This document shows positions 53,269 through 63,553 of a DNA stretch of 64,000 nt, one piece after another. The notes under the pieces were generated by a model that searched no databases, had not been told where the DNA came from, and saw nothing but the letters and a program-made list of their open reading frames with translations. This DNA is from Cordia subcordata (Eukaryota > Streptophyta > Magnoliopsida > Boraginales > Cordiaceae): contig JAPTOF010000005.1 in the NCBI GenBank assembly GCA_028554755.1, positions 496,001-560,000 on the forward strand. Reading direction: 5' to 3'. How positions within the stretch are numbered: position 1 is the first letter of the stretch; each line of letters begins with the position of its first letter. A program made the translations under genes and the position numbers.

Positions 53269-56200
53269 GGAATCAAGCCTCCACAATTTACAAAGTGTTT
53301 TGTTCAAGGGGGAGGGAGTAAATTGTCTACAACAAGTAAGCTTAACTCTAACTTCATTAAAGATAGAACTAAAAATGTACTCCTCGGTCTTGGCTTCATT
53401 TTGAAAGAGTCGCTGATTCCTTTCCTTCCAAATGTGATAGATGGTTGCTCCAAATAGGTGCTTTATGATGGTAGCCTTCAAATGCTTTTCATGTGCAAAA
53501 GGAGTGATATAAGAAGTGATTTCATTCCAAGAAATCAGATTCTCCGGGACAAGAGAGATGCGAAGGCCTTTTCTCCAAATTCTCCTAGTAAAGCAACATT
53601 CAAAGAAGAGATGGTCTCGTTTCACAACCCATAAAGCAAAAGATGCATGTAGGGTTGATGTTAAATCCCCAATGAAGCAATCTGAATTTTGTATTCAGAC
53701 GATCGAGGAAAGCAAGCCAAACGATGAAACTATGTCTTGGAGTGTGCTTTTGTGCCAAATAATGTTATGGCCCTCAAAGTTGTCTCCTTCCTTCTAATGT
53801 GCTCCCAAGTGTGCTTGAAGGTGAACTCCTCATTGGGTGAGAGATTCCAGCCAATCTTATCCAAGCTAGTGTCATTTATTACAAAGCTTGGGCTTTCAAC
53901 ATGAGAAAGGTGAATTGGCCAATTCCATCTACCATTTGTGAAAATATCACTAACCTTTGCAAGGAGGGGCGGATTTGGGAGTGTGTTGCTCCAAAATTGT
54001 AAGAGGAGCCCTCCTTATGCCAATTATCAATCCAAAAGAAAGTATTAGCTCCATTGCCAATGTTGTGTTGAATGAATCTCTTTGCCTCAGCCCGGCAATT
54101 CAGAAGTGCCTTAATAATCCAACCAGCATCCTTGGGGGCTTGCATGGTCCAAATTGAGGAGTTTTTTATATAATTTGAGTGAATCCATTGGCTCCAAAGT
54201 GTGCTCTTTTCAGCATACATTCTCCAAAAAGTTTTCAGCAAGAAAACTTTGTTGATTTCATCAATTTTACGAATCCCAAGTCCCCCTTCATGAAATGGGA
54301 GGCAAAGATTCCCTCCAAGCAACTTTAGGACCAGTTCCTCTCCATAAAAATGCTTTGAATTTTGATTCAATGGATGACACAACGCTTTTGGGGAGGAGGG
54401 TGGCACTTGCCCAGAAAGCACAAATTTGAGTGAGTGTGGATTTGATCAAGACAAGTCTTCCCGCAAAAGAGAGCCAATAATTGCACCAAGTATTAATCCT
54501 TGCTGAAATTTTCTCAAAAAGAGGTAAGCAATGAGCTTTTCTAAGATTTCTTGAGACAAGAGGGATGCCCAAGTAACGTATTGGTAGCTCACCTTCTTGA
54601 AACCCAACTCGCTCCAAGATAGCGAGTTTAATATCATTGCTAACTCCACCAAAGAAGATCACACTTTTTGAGTTGTTGATTTTCAGCCCAGAAATACTTG
54701 AGAAAGTTTCCAAAATACCCATAATGCATTCAATGGATTTAAAGTCCCTTTGCAAAAGATAAAAGGTCATCCATAAGCAAAGATGGTTAAGCTTTAAGCC
54801 CCCACATTTTGGATGAAAATGAAAGCCAAGCTTCCTATCCAGCCCATTAAGAAGACAAGAAAGAACCTCCATGCAAAGAACAAATATATATGGAGAGATG
54901 GGGTCACCTTGTCTAATACCATTTGCACCAAAGAAGAAGCCTTCCAACCCACCATTAATAGCAACAGAGAAGCTTGGGGTAGAAACACAAACCATAATCC
55001 AGTCAACCAATCTTCTTGGGAAGCCAAAAGCAAGGAGAGTGGATTCTATGAAGTTCCAATTAAGAGAATCAAAAGCTTTCATGATATCCACTTTGATGGA
55101 GCATCTCGGTGAAATATGCCTTCTTGAGTAACCTCTCAAAATGTCATGAGCAATAAGAATGTTTTCATGGATAAGTCTATTTTTGATGAATGCTGATTGG
55201 TTCCATGAAATAATTTGTGGCAAGCAAAGTTTAAGTCTATTTGCAATGATCTTGGAGATGCATTTATAGATTGTATTGCAACAAGAAATGGGTCTAAAGT
55301 CTTTGACCATAGCGGGTTGGGGACTTTAGGCACAAGGGTGATGATGGTAGAGTTTACCTCCTTGAGAAGCTTGCAAAATTCAAAGAAAGAGCTGATTGCA
55401 CTAATAACATCTTCTCCAACAATCTCCCAAGCAACCTTATAGAAATGGGAAGTGTAGCCATCGGGACCCGGGCTTTTGTTGGGATTAAGGGAGAAGAGTG
55501 TGGATTTGATTTCCTCTCTTGTGATGGGTGCAATAGTGCTGGCAGCAAATTCTTCATCAATTTGTCTTCCAATGATCTCCTTTAAAAAATCCACATGAAC
55601 ATGAGAGTAGGATCTAGTGCCAAGGAGATTTTTATAGTAACCAATGATTTCCTCTTTCACTTCATAATCCTCCAAAAGAAGTTGCCCATTCTCATTTTTG
55701 AGTGCTTTGATGGAGTTTTTGTACCTGCGTTGCCGTACCATATTGTGGAAAAATTTTGAGTTTGAATCACCTTCTTTGATCCAATCAATTCTGGATTTTT
55801 GAATGAGCATGGATTTAAATGAGCTTTCAAGCTCTTCCAATTTGGTCAAAATGCTTCTTTCCTTGTCCAAAATATAGTTTTTGTGTTCACCATTATAGAG
55901 GGCATTTTGGACAGCACAAAGCTCCTCCCAAAGCTCCTTGATGGTGTTCGGAATACAAGCAAAATGTCTTTTATCAAACAATTTGAGAGCTTTCTTGAGA
56001 AGTTTTTGCTTTTGAAAGAGTTTGAACATTGGGGTACCAAAACCCGTGTACTCAATGTTCATCCACAATCTTCAAGAAATCCGAATGAGAAGTCCATGCA
56101 TTGTAGAATTTAAAAGGTTTAGGGGAAGATTCCCAAGACTTACAAGAGTGCATGATGAGAGGGCAATGGTCGGAAATGCCCGGATTATCCACCAAAAGGA

Positions 56201-56839
56201 GAGAGTGTTGATAGTTTTGAATCCAGTTTGCGTTCACCAATGCCCTATCGATCTTGCTTGCCAAGAAGTTTAATTCATTACTCTTGTTTGTCCAAGTGAA
56301 GTGGGGACCATGAGTTTTAGCTTCTTGCAAGTTTGCTTTAGCTACCAATCTAATAAAGTCTTTAGCACTTCTTGGAATGGCTGATGTGCTAGATTTGTCT
56401 CCACTTTGCAAGACTTCATTGAAATCACCTATAATGCAAAAATCACTATTAAGACACCAAGAGCACCAAAGTTCAAGCTTGCTCCAAAGAATGCTTCTTT
56501 TAGAGGCTTCATTGCTACCATAGACAAAGGCAACAAAAATAGACTTGTGAAGGTGGTCATCAAAATTGAAAAGAAGGCCTTGTTCACAAGAATCAATATA
56601 AGTAGCTTGGATGTTCTTCCTCCAAAACAGCCAAATTCTCCTTTGGTCAACTCATCCAAATAATTTTCAAAGCCAAGATTGTCAAAACGGGAACTAATAT
56701 GGTTGATGCTATCATTTCCCACAACTTTATTCTCCAAAAGGTAAAAGAAATCCAAGTGATGTTTTGTGATCAGCAACCTAACTTCTTTTTGTTTATTAGG
56801 GGAATTGAGACCCCTAATGTTCCACGAGCAAAAATTCAT
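53269..56839 (-). pseudogene. L17 ORF2
   Basis: It starts MNFCSWNIRGLNSPNKQKEV at 56839 and keeps LLENKVVGND. Breaks: a shift near 56640, another near 56430, a shift at WSTR-VFGTP near 56060, one near 55310, loss of the FADD frame near 54760 (CLWMTF), a shift near 54310, and a last shift near 53880. Intact pieces: IPRSAKDFIRL to [95 protein letters not shown]; and the zf-RVT end RDHLFFECCFTRRIWRKGL. Stop at 53269. Confidence 0.88.
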
Positions 56840-58834
56840 AAGGAAGTAGGGGGGGATCATCAATCCCCGGATATTGATTTACTTGTGAATTAGGGCTGCT
56901 TCCTTCAACCTTATCCCCATTCCCCTCATGCTTAAGTTGATTTTGACCCTCATTTTCATTTCCATCAGCATGGTCAAGTATTCCAAAAGGATTAGAGTTG
57001 ACATTATGGGAGCATGATGGATCAAGGTTAACCTTGGGACTTGAAGGCCGAATGCTGTCTTCCATAGCTTTGGTGACATTGTCGTTCTCAAGCGGCTCTT
57101 TACTTGGCTTTGGGTCCTTCAATGGACTTTGTTTCTTGCCCACAACTTGCCATTCATTATGGATCTTTGGATTGTGCCTAGTGGAATGCATTTGGGGCTG
57201 CTTGCTGGAATGTAAATTAGTCTTCAAAGGGCAATTCCCTTCAACATGCCCAACCATTTTGCAATGGGCGCACTTGCTTGGTTTCCATTCATATTCAACA
57301 TCCACACTTGCTCTTGAGCCATTTCGGAGTTTTGGGAAAATGACATTTGGAAGGCTACCTTCAAGTCAACTTCAACACAAATTCGAGCAAATTCAAGGTT
57401 CCTTCTTGAGTCGGTAAGAGCATCCATTTGGATTGGGTTACCAATGAATGAAGCAACATAACCAAGTCCTCTTTTGGAGTAGAGGCTCATTGGAACGTTC
57501 CAAAGTTTCACCCAAATGGGAACTTTATTGCTGGCCACATTGATGAATTCAAGATTAGGTTCCCATTTCCTCAACAAAAGTGGTCTATGATTAACATGCC
57601 ATAGTTGTTGGAGGACTTTTTGACAAAATTCCTCTTTCTCAAATTTGAAAACAAAAGGCCCTTTCCTTTGGTGTGAATATCAATTTTGCCAAATTTCTTC
57701 CATGCAAACTCAACCATGTTTCTAATGAGGAAGAATGGTGGGAGGGCACCTAAGAATTGTCCCACAAGACAATGTGACCAAAAACAATCTCCTTCATCAT
57801 AAAGATCTTCCGGGGGGTCAGCAACCTCTCTTTTCCCATCAACAATGTTAAACTCATGCATTTCATCAAATTTGAGATTGGTAGCCATATGTTCAACAAA
57901 AACACCTCCCAATCAAGAGTAGGGGAATTTGTGGAGGGTTCATACCTTAGTTTAGGTGCCTTTGTCCATGCATTTTGGTGGTTGGGAGCCCTTGCTTTTT
58001 GTTGGAGCACGTTGGCTTTGCTATTATTTTGCTTGCCAAGATCAGTACCCAAAGAGAAATGGTTGTCCTTGGCAAGGGAAGCTTCAGATCGTGGAACATT
58101 TGAGTTGAAGTGTGAGAGGTGCTGACTTGTCTCCTTGGCTGAGTGGGATTTCCTTCTAAGTTGGCAGCCACGTCATTTTGCTTACTTGGCAGAAGTGGAG
58201 GGAAATCCTCTAAGCTGGGCCGAGTGTTATCTTTTGAAATCCAAGGGCTGTTATGTGCTGTCGAAATGTGGTTGGATGAGGCCAAAGCATTGCTGCCATG
58301 CACAGTAAATGGTTCAGCATTTTCAGACATAAGCCTATTAACCGGTCCATGCAATGCCCTAGGACCATCGGGTAAAGACTGCTCGTTTTTTCCATCCTCC
58401 TTTTCGGCTGAAATCTCACATGCTATAGAGTTTTCCTTCTTGCTAGGTTCGAACTCCAGCTCGGTTGATGCTTCAAGATCCATTTCGGTAGAACAATGGC
58501 TTGAACCCATTCTTGAACAAGGAGTGGGAGGGGAGCGAGATCGAGATTTATGGGTGAGACTACAAACCAACTCGGCCTTTGCTCTATTTTGAGCTTTTAT
58601 ATGATCTTTATAAGTGCAGCCTGATTCAAGTGCTTCAAAAACTTCTTTGAATTCCTTGCTAGAGGTGGATGAGGCATCTTCTCTCTCAAAAGAAGAGGAA
58701 GAAGAGGCTAAATCCACCTCCTCATTGAGATTCTTGCCCGAAGGAGCTTTTGAAGAACCATCCAGCACTTGTTTTTTTGCAAGTATTATTGCACTTTGCC
58801 TTGACGGAGATGAGCTCTTCTTTTTCTTTCCCAT
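56836..58834 (-). pseudogene. L17 ORF1
   Basis: It starts MGKKKKSSSPSRQSAIILAK. Then: NEEVDLASSSSSFEREDAS, SKEFKEVFEALESGCTYKDH, RAKAELVCSLTHKSRSRSPP and a low-complexity region. Shifts follow near 57990 and 57900, then LRYEPSTNSPTLDW, FNIVDGKREVADPPEDLYDE, HCLVGQFLGALPPFFLIRNM, EFAWKKFGK, a shift near 57660, HRPLLLRKWEPN, VPIWVKLWNVPMSLYSKRG, IGNPIQMDALTDSRRN, a shift near 57365, the knuckle CAHCKMVGHVEGNC and a tail. A final shift hides the original stop near the ORF2 ATG. Confidence 0.87.
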
Positions 58835-58993
58835 GGATCCAAGGGGAAGGGTAAAGGGATGGGTTGGGGTGTGTGAAAAGGAGGTTTAGAGGTGGGTGAA
58901 GGGGTGGCGTGTGGTGGTGGTAAGGTGGCTGTTTTGCAAAGTTTTAGAGAGAAGGGAGAGGATTTTCATGGTAGAGAGAGTTGAAGAGTACAA
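58835..58993 (-). other. L17 5' UTR
   Basis: 159 bp. The minus strand opens TGTACTCTTCAACTCTCTCT, then ACCATGAAAATCCTCTCCC and a CA-rich leader with CCACCACC. It includes the same short upstream ATG as L9 and L21. Confidence 0.65.
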
Positions 58994-59009
58994 ATTGGTT
59001 TTGATATGT

Positions 59010-59225
59010 TGTCTCCAAAAGATCCAAATTCTTAACTATATTTTCATCCATGTAGCAAGCAAAACTCGAGGCATCAAAAGAGGTAGCAATGGATTGGTCA
59101 CAAGTCACCTTGGTCTCCAAAACACAAAAACAATCCAAATGATGCTTATTAATAAGACACTTCACCTTTTTTTTTGCTTTTTTTGGGGAATTGAATCCCT
59201 GGATATTCCACGAACAAAAGTTCAT
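59010..59225 (-). pseudogene. L7 ORF2, first ~70 codons
   Basis: MNFCSWNIQGFNSPKKAKKK, LINKHHLDCFCVLETKVTCD, ACYMDENIVKNLDLLETTYQ, ending at L17. The active-site Asn (SWN) and Glu (LETK) are present. The GRLWLFW segment reads NLDLLE. Confidence 0.82.
59222..59225 (-). promoter_or_regulatory. ORF1/ORF2 ATGA overlap of L7
   Basis: On the minus strand ORF1 ends CCA ATC CAA TGA and ORF2 starts at the ATG of the last four bases. Confidence 0.75.
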
Positions 59226-59737
59226 TGGATAGGTGGAAGAGATGGCATCCCTCCCAAAAGAATATTCGGTCCATCTTCATTCCCTTCAACTAAATGCTTT
59301 GCTCCCTCACAAGTTTCCTTTTCTTGAGTTGTTTTGCCTTGTATTTCTCCTTCCTCATTTCCTTCCAATCTATCAAGAGCATGAAAGGGGTTTGTGACTT
59401 GGATATGTTGCTTTAATATGGAGGATGGAATAGCCCGAACATGCTTCTCCTTTAACTTTTGATTTGTGATCACCTCCTCATTCAATTTTTCAAAAGATAG
59501 AGCTTGTCTATCAAGTGAAGCTTTCTTTTTCCCACCACTTTCCAAGTATCTTTAGATTGAGTTTTAAGAGCCAAAGGGAGGGCTTTGTTAACAATGGTTT
59601 GCTGAACTTTGGGCTTCAATAGGCATTGCTCTTCCATTTGACCCACCATCCTACAATGTGAACAAACATTTGGCTTTCACGCATATTCAACCTCTACTTT
59701 TGCTTTAGAACTATCCCTAAGTTTAGGGAAAATTTCA
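59222..59737 (-). pseudogene. L7 ORF1, zinc knuckle and C-terminus
   Basis: From 59737: FPKLRDSSKAKVEVEYA, a stop in place of Trp, KPNVCSHCRMVGQMEEQC (knuckle with His replaced by Gln), LLKPKVQQTIVNKALPLALK and a shift near 59545. Then comes an open 107-codon tail (KKASLDRQALSFEKLNEEV to GGMPSLPPIQ). The loss of the knuckle His suggests age. Confidence 0.8.
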
Positions 59738-60625
59738 ATGCCTTCATGATGCTAGTTGGATTCTCAAATCACTTCTTCAATTTCAGATGAAAGCAAAAAA
59801 GTACATTAACACACACTTGGAGCTGGAAATAACACATTCTTTTGGCATGATTGTCGGCATGAAGATGGATACCTCACTCAACATTGAAGCAACACTTTAC
59901 CCATCCCTTCATACAAGGCAAAGGTGAGTGCTATCTTTTCAAATGGAGCATGGAATTGGCCCATCAATTTGATGCATATTAGTCCCCAAAGCTTTGTTCT
60001 TGAGAATGATAGAATTGATAAGTTTATTTGGTCCTTATCCGCGGATGGGCAATTTTCCTTCATGCACACTTGGGGCCAAACACGTTGCAAAGGAGAATCT
60101 TTTAGTGGTAACAACCTAATTTGGTGTAAGGGTCACAATCCAAGACATAGTTTCATTGCTTGGCTTGCTTATAAGGATAAGCTTAACACAAAATACAAAC
60201 TTCTCCAATGGGGAATTCAAATCAGCCCGCTTTGCACCTTTTGTCACCTTGATTGTGAAACAAGAGACCATCTCTTTTTCTCATATAGCTTCACAAGAAG
60301 GATTTGGAGGAGTGGCCTACACCTTTTAAAGGTTCCAAAAAATTTGAATAGATGGGATGACATCAATGATTACTTAACTCCTTCGGCCTTGGAAAATAAC
60401 TTAAAGGCTGTCATCCTAAAGTTCTTGCTCGGAGCAACAATTTATCACATTTGGATTGAAAGAAATCGAAGGATTTTTAGCAATGAAGCAAGAACGGAAG
60501 AATCTCTATTTACTGCAATTTTTAATGATGTTAGATGTAAAGTCTCATTTTGTAAAAAATTTGCACCCACGAGCACAAATATTAGCATATGTAAATCTTG
60601 GAAACTTGATAGCGTAGTGGGTTAG
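59738..60625 (+). pseudogene. L18 ORF2 C-terminal fragment with zf-RVT
   Basis: A shift lies near 59890. Then 233 codons are open (59924-60625): SAIFSNGAWNWPINLMHISP, HTWGQTRCKGESFSGNNLIW, HNPRHSFIAWLAYKDKL, PLCTFCHLDCETRDHLFFSY (last Cys is Tyr), LLGATIYHIWIERNRRIF, ending CKSWKLDSVVG. No catalytic residues. Confidence 0.87.
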
Positions 60626-60694
60626 CATCATTCTTTTGTATCTTTGTACATTTTGATTTCTAATACAAAATCTTACTTGCTTCCCAAAAAGAAA
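59738..60694 (+). mobile_element. L18: 5'-truncated L1 (0.96 kb)
   Basis: Plus-strand insert in ORF1 of L7 with perfect 19-bp TSDs. It starts at DASWILKSLL of the connector and ends CTTACTTGCTTCCC plus A/G-interrupted A run. Confidence 0.93.
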
Positions 60695-60713
60695 AAGTTT
60701 AGGGAAAATTTCA

Positions 60714-61222
60714 TTCAGGAGTTTATCCTCTAAGTTAACTTCAATACAAACCCTCGCAAACTCAAGATTTCTTCTAGCCTAGTTTTGAGCATCAATTTGC
60801 AATGGTCTCCTAACAAACAAAGCCATATAGCTAAAGCCCCTTTTCGACCATAAACTAAGAGGAACATTCTTGAGTTTAATCCAAATTGGAACTTTTTGCA
60901 TGAAAGATTAAAAAACTCAAGATTTGGTTGCCACTTTCTAAGTAGCAATGTTCTATGGTTAACATGCCATAATTGATGAAGAACCCTTTGACAATACTCC
61001 TCTTTTTCAAATTTGAACATAAATAGGCCTTTGCCTTTAGGATATATCTCAACCTTCCCAAATCTCCACCATGCATTAAGCACCATGTTCTTAATGAGAA
61101 AGAAAGGGGGCAAGCTCCAAGAAACTGCCCTAGAAGGCAATGAGACCAAAATTTTTCACCATTATCATATAAATCTTGGGGGGGTCATCAACTTCCCTAA
61201 TGTCATCCTTAGTTTTAACAAT
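60714..61222 (-). pseudogene. L7 ORF1, DUF4283-like domain
   Basis: From 61222: TKDDIREVDDPPKIYMIMVK (shifted), HCLLGQFLGACPLSFSLRT region, FFLIKNMVLNAWWRFGKVEI, YPKGKGLFMFKFEKEEYCQR, VLHQLWHVNHRTLLLRKWQP. A shift near 60890 follows, then the IGKPIQ..TESRRN segment degraded (LLGDHCKLMLKTRLEEIL). It joins the METNLH codons at 62249 across L19. Confidence 0.8.
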
Positions 61223-62171
61223 GGAAAGACATTTGTATTCCTTTTGATGAGGGTGGATTGGGAATCCAAAAGATTGAAGATATTAACAACACTTATCTTC
61301 TAAAAACCTTTTGGAGAATGTATGCATGCCGGCAAACTCTTTGGAGTAATTGAATCCATGGAAACTACATCAAGAACGGATCAATTTGGACAGCAAACCC
61401 CTTAAATGATGCTAGCTAGATCTTCAAAAGCTTTATCAAATGTCAAAATTTTGCAAGGTCTCATATCACTCATATCCTCAGCAATGGAAAATATACACAC
61501 TTTTGGCATGATAATTGGCACATGGAAGGCATTCTTGGAGTCCATTGGAGTAGCACTTTTAACAACTTTCACTTGGGATCTCTCTCCAACAGGAGATTTC
61601 AACTTTGTAAATACTTGGGAGAATACTCGAACAAAGCGAAATAAAATTGAATGGCATAACATTGTGTGGTTTAAAGGGCATACTCCTTGGCATACTTTTA
61701 TTGGTTGGCTTGCAATTCAAGACCACCTCAACACAAAATTCAGAATGTTAACTTGGGGCATTGAGATTAATCCCACTTGTATCTTTTGCAACATTGGGTG
61801 CAAAACTAGAGACCACCTTTTCTTCAATTGTTGTTTTACTAGGAGAAGTTGGCAAATGGGTCTTCATCTCCTTATGTTGCAAGACTCCTTCATTGATTGG
61901 GAAGAGATCATTGCATACATTATGCCTCATGCTCTTGAAGGGAACCTCAAAGCTACTATACTCAAGCACCTCTTGGAAGCTGCAATTTATTTTGTCTAGA
62001 ATGAAAGAAATTGTCGAGAATTTCACAAAGGAGTCAAAACGGAGGACCAATTATTCTCATCCATTTATAGTCATGTCCGATCAAAATTTATTAGTGGAAA
62101 ACACTTCACTTACTCTAGCATTAATAGAAAAAATTGTAAATTTTGGGGGATTTGAAGAAATTCTTGTTTAG
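61223..62171 (+). pseudogene. L19 ORF2 C-terminal fragment
   Basis: KDICIPFDEGGLGIQKIEDI, NNTYLLKTFWRMYACRQTLW, several stops (61350, 61417), HITHILSNGKYTHFWHDNWH and a deletion near 61555 that removes the strand before FTWDLSPTGDFNFVNTWENT. Then open: HTPWHTFIGWLAIQDHL, PTCIFCNIGCKTRDHLFFNC, and EAAIYFV with TAG at 61997-61999. The frame change to the last residues ends GFEEILV at 62171. Confidence 0.82.
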
Positions 62172-62248
62172 ATCAGCCCCACTTTTTGTAAATGTTTTGT
62201 ACATTCATCATTAATTCAAATCTCACTTTCCTCACAAAAAAAAAAAAA
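61223..62248 (+). mobile_element. L19: 5'-truncated L1 (1.03 kb)
   Basis: Plus-strand L1 end in ORF1 of L7. It starts KDICIPFDEGGLGIQKIEDI and ends CACTTTCCTCAC plus a 13-A run. The L7 reading resumes immediately on both sides, but I see no clear TSD, so the left limit is uncertain by several bases. Confidence 0.85.
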
Positions 62249-62642
62249 GATGCAAGTTTGTTTCCATATCTTTTGCAAAATCATCTTCCCAATCCATTGT
62301 TGGATTATTCGGAGAGGGGACATACCTAAAGAAAGGAGGACGTTTCCAAGCATTAGGTTAAGCTCCTTCTCCTTTGCCTTTTCTAATCTCGGTTGAGGTA
62401 GAGGCCTTTTTTCCATGGAGAATTTTTCATTTTGACCAAGTGGAATTTTTGCTGGGTTGGCTACCAAGTCATTTGGTAATTGGGCCATACCTTGCACACT
62501 TAGTATTGCCTTCAGACCCTCTGAAACTAGAGCAAGAGGAGGGAAGTCAGCATTTTTGCTTGAAAATTTTGGGCACATTTGAATTGGAACTTTGTTTATG
62601 TCCTCTCTAGGAGAAAAGAAATGGTTGATGTGGACAAATTGA
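62249..62642 (-). pseudogene. L7 ORF1, variable region before DUF4283
   Basis: From 62642: FVHINHFFSPREDINKVPIQ, MCPKFSSKNADFPPLALVSE (the NFPPL signature seen in all ORF1 copies), QLPNDLVANPAKIPLGQNEK, a shift near 62360, KRPPFFRYVPSPNNPTMDWE, DDFAKDMETNLH. The N-terminal part lies beyond L20/L21, outside the window. Confidence 0.75.
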
Positions 62643-62644
62643 GA

Positions 62645-63375
62645 AACTTTCTCTCTCGTGCTAGAATGCTCTCGCTACTCTCTACATTCAGTCCACTTAT
62701 CCTCTACTCTTCTTTCTCTTAATTTCAATCTTTCATCATGCCTAAGAAGAAGAATCATCTTTCTTCTAGAAAAAGTGCAAGAATCAAAGCCATAAATGCC
62801 AAGCTTAAAGAGACTTATGAAGAAATTCCACAAAATGTTGCTGGATTGGATGCCAATTTCACCAACGAAACAAACTCTAGCTCCCATTATGAAGTTTAAA
62901 ACTCCACTTTTCTTGAAGAATCAATATAAAGATCAATCAACTCCAAGCAATGAACATAACTTGCACTATGGATTTCAAGCTAGCTCACGTGCTAAAAAGA
63001 TTGGTTCTTGCACGCCTTGTTCAAAATCCGAATTGGAGCAAAACTTAGAAGAAGCAAAAAAGTTGCTTATCCATAGCTTATCTCGAGGAACCTATGATAA
63101 TCAAGCTTATTGTTCAAGCAACCAAGCTTTGGAAGTTCAACTTCTCGAATCTGAAATGGGTGTTAACGTAAATGCATGCTCTTTCTCTCAACGTAAATGT
63201 TCTTCTCCTACCATGCAAATCGGTAAGCAAACTAACCCTTGGCACTTGGAGAGCAACTTTTTGGTATCAAAATGTGATTTTCAGCAAGCAAAAATGCAAG
63301 ATATGGACTCCTTTTCAAGCTCCAGCAAATCAGGTTTCTTTGGAGAGAAAAGTGACACACTCCAGGGTTCTACAA
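62645..63375 (+). mobile_element. L20: 5' end of an L1 or ORF1-only element, interrupted by L21
   Basis: Plus-strand 5' UTR starting TTTCTCTCTCGTGC with AATGCTCTC, then an ORF1 start at 62737. It is cut at about 63375 by L21. Whether an ORF2 exists cannot be seen. The N-terminal helix SELEQNLEEAKKLLIHSLSR is closest to the ORF1 of H1 and H2, so it may be a further ORF1-only element. Confidence 0.7.
62737..63375 (+). pseudogene. L20 ORF1, N-terminal part
   Basis: MPKKKNHLSSRKSARIKAIN, KLKETYEEIPQNVAGLDANF, NETNSSSHYEV then TAA near 62898. With a frame change, coding runs on: HNLHYGFQASSRAKKIGSCT, PCSKSELEQNLEEAKKLLIH, SLSRGTYDNQAYCSSNQALE, SFSQRKCSSPTMQIGKQTNP, QQAKMQDMDSFSSSSKSGFF, ending at L21. 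Same plan as H1 (basic KKK..SAR head, charged helix, Ser/Asn/Gln-rich region). Confidence 0.72.
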
Positions 63376-63379
63376 AGCT

Positions 63380-63553
63380 AGCTTTCTCTCTCTACCATGA
63401 AATTCCTCTCCCTTCTCTCTAAAACTTTTGAAAACAACCACCTTTCAACCACCACTCACCACCCCCAAATCTCCTTCATCCATAATTAAACCTCAAACAC
63501 ATAACCTAAACACTTCATCCTAACCCATCCCTTTGCCCCTTCACTTGGATTTC
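63380..63553 (+). other. L21 5' UTR
   Basis: A C/T/A-rich leader with ACCACCACTCACCACCCCC and an upstream ATG in ACCATGAAA opening a short frame that closes before ORF1. It lines up with the L17 and L9 leaders. Confidence 0.65.

Larger units (their letters stand above)
53171..58993 (-). mobile_element. L17: full-length, uninterrupted L1 (5.82 kb)
   Basis: It has a 5' UTR (58835-58993), ORF1, ORF2, 3' UTR and tail (CTTTCTTGCTCTGC plus A), with perfect 16-bp TSDs. Its length equals L13 within 60 bp. It is the best reference copy of the CTCTCTACCATGAAAA 5'-end subtype (with L9 and L21). Confidence 0.95.
53155..59009. repeat. TSD pair marking L17 in L7
   Basis: ATTGGTTTTGATATGT at 53155-53170 and 58994-59009, identical. 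Confidence 0.94.
59719..60713. repeat. TSD pair marking L18 in L7
   Basis: AAGTTTAGGGAAAATTTCA at 59719-59737 and 60695-60713, identical. Confidence 0.94.
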
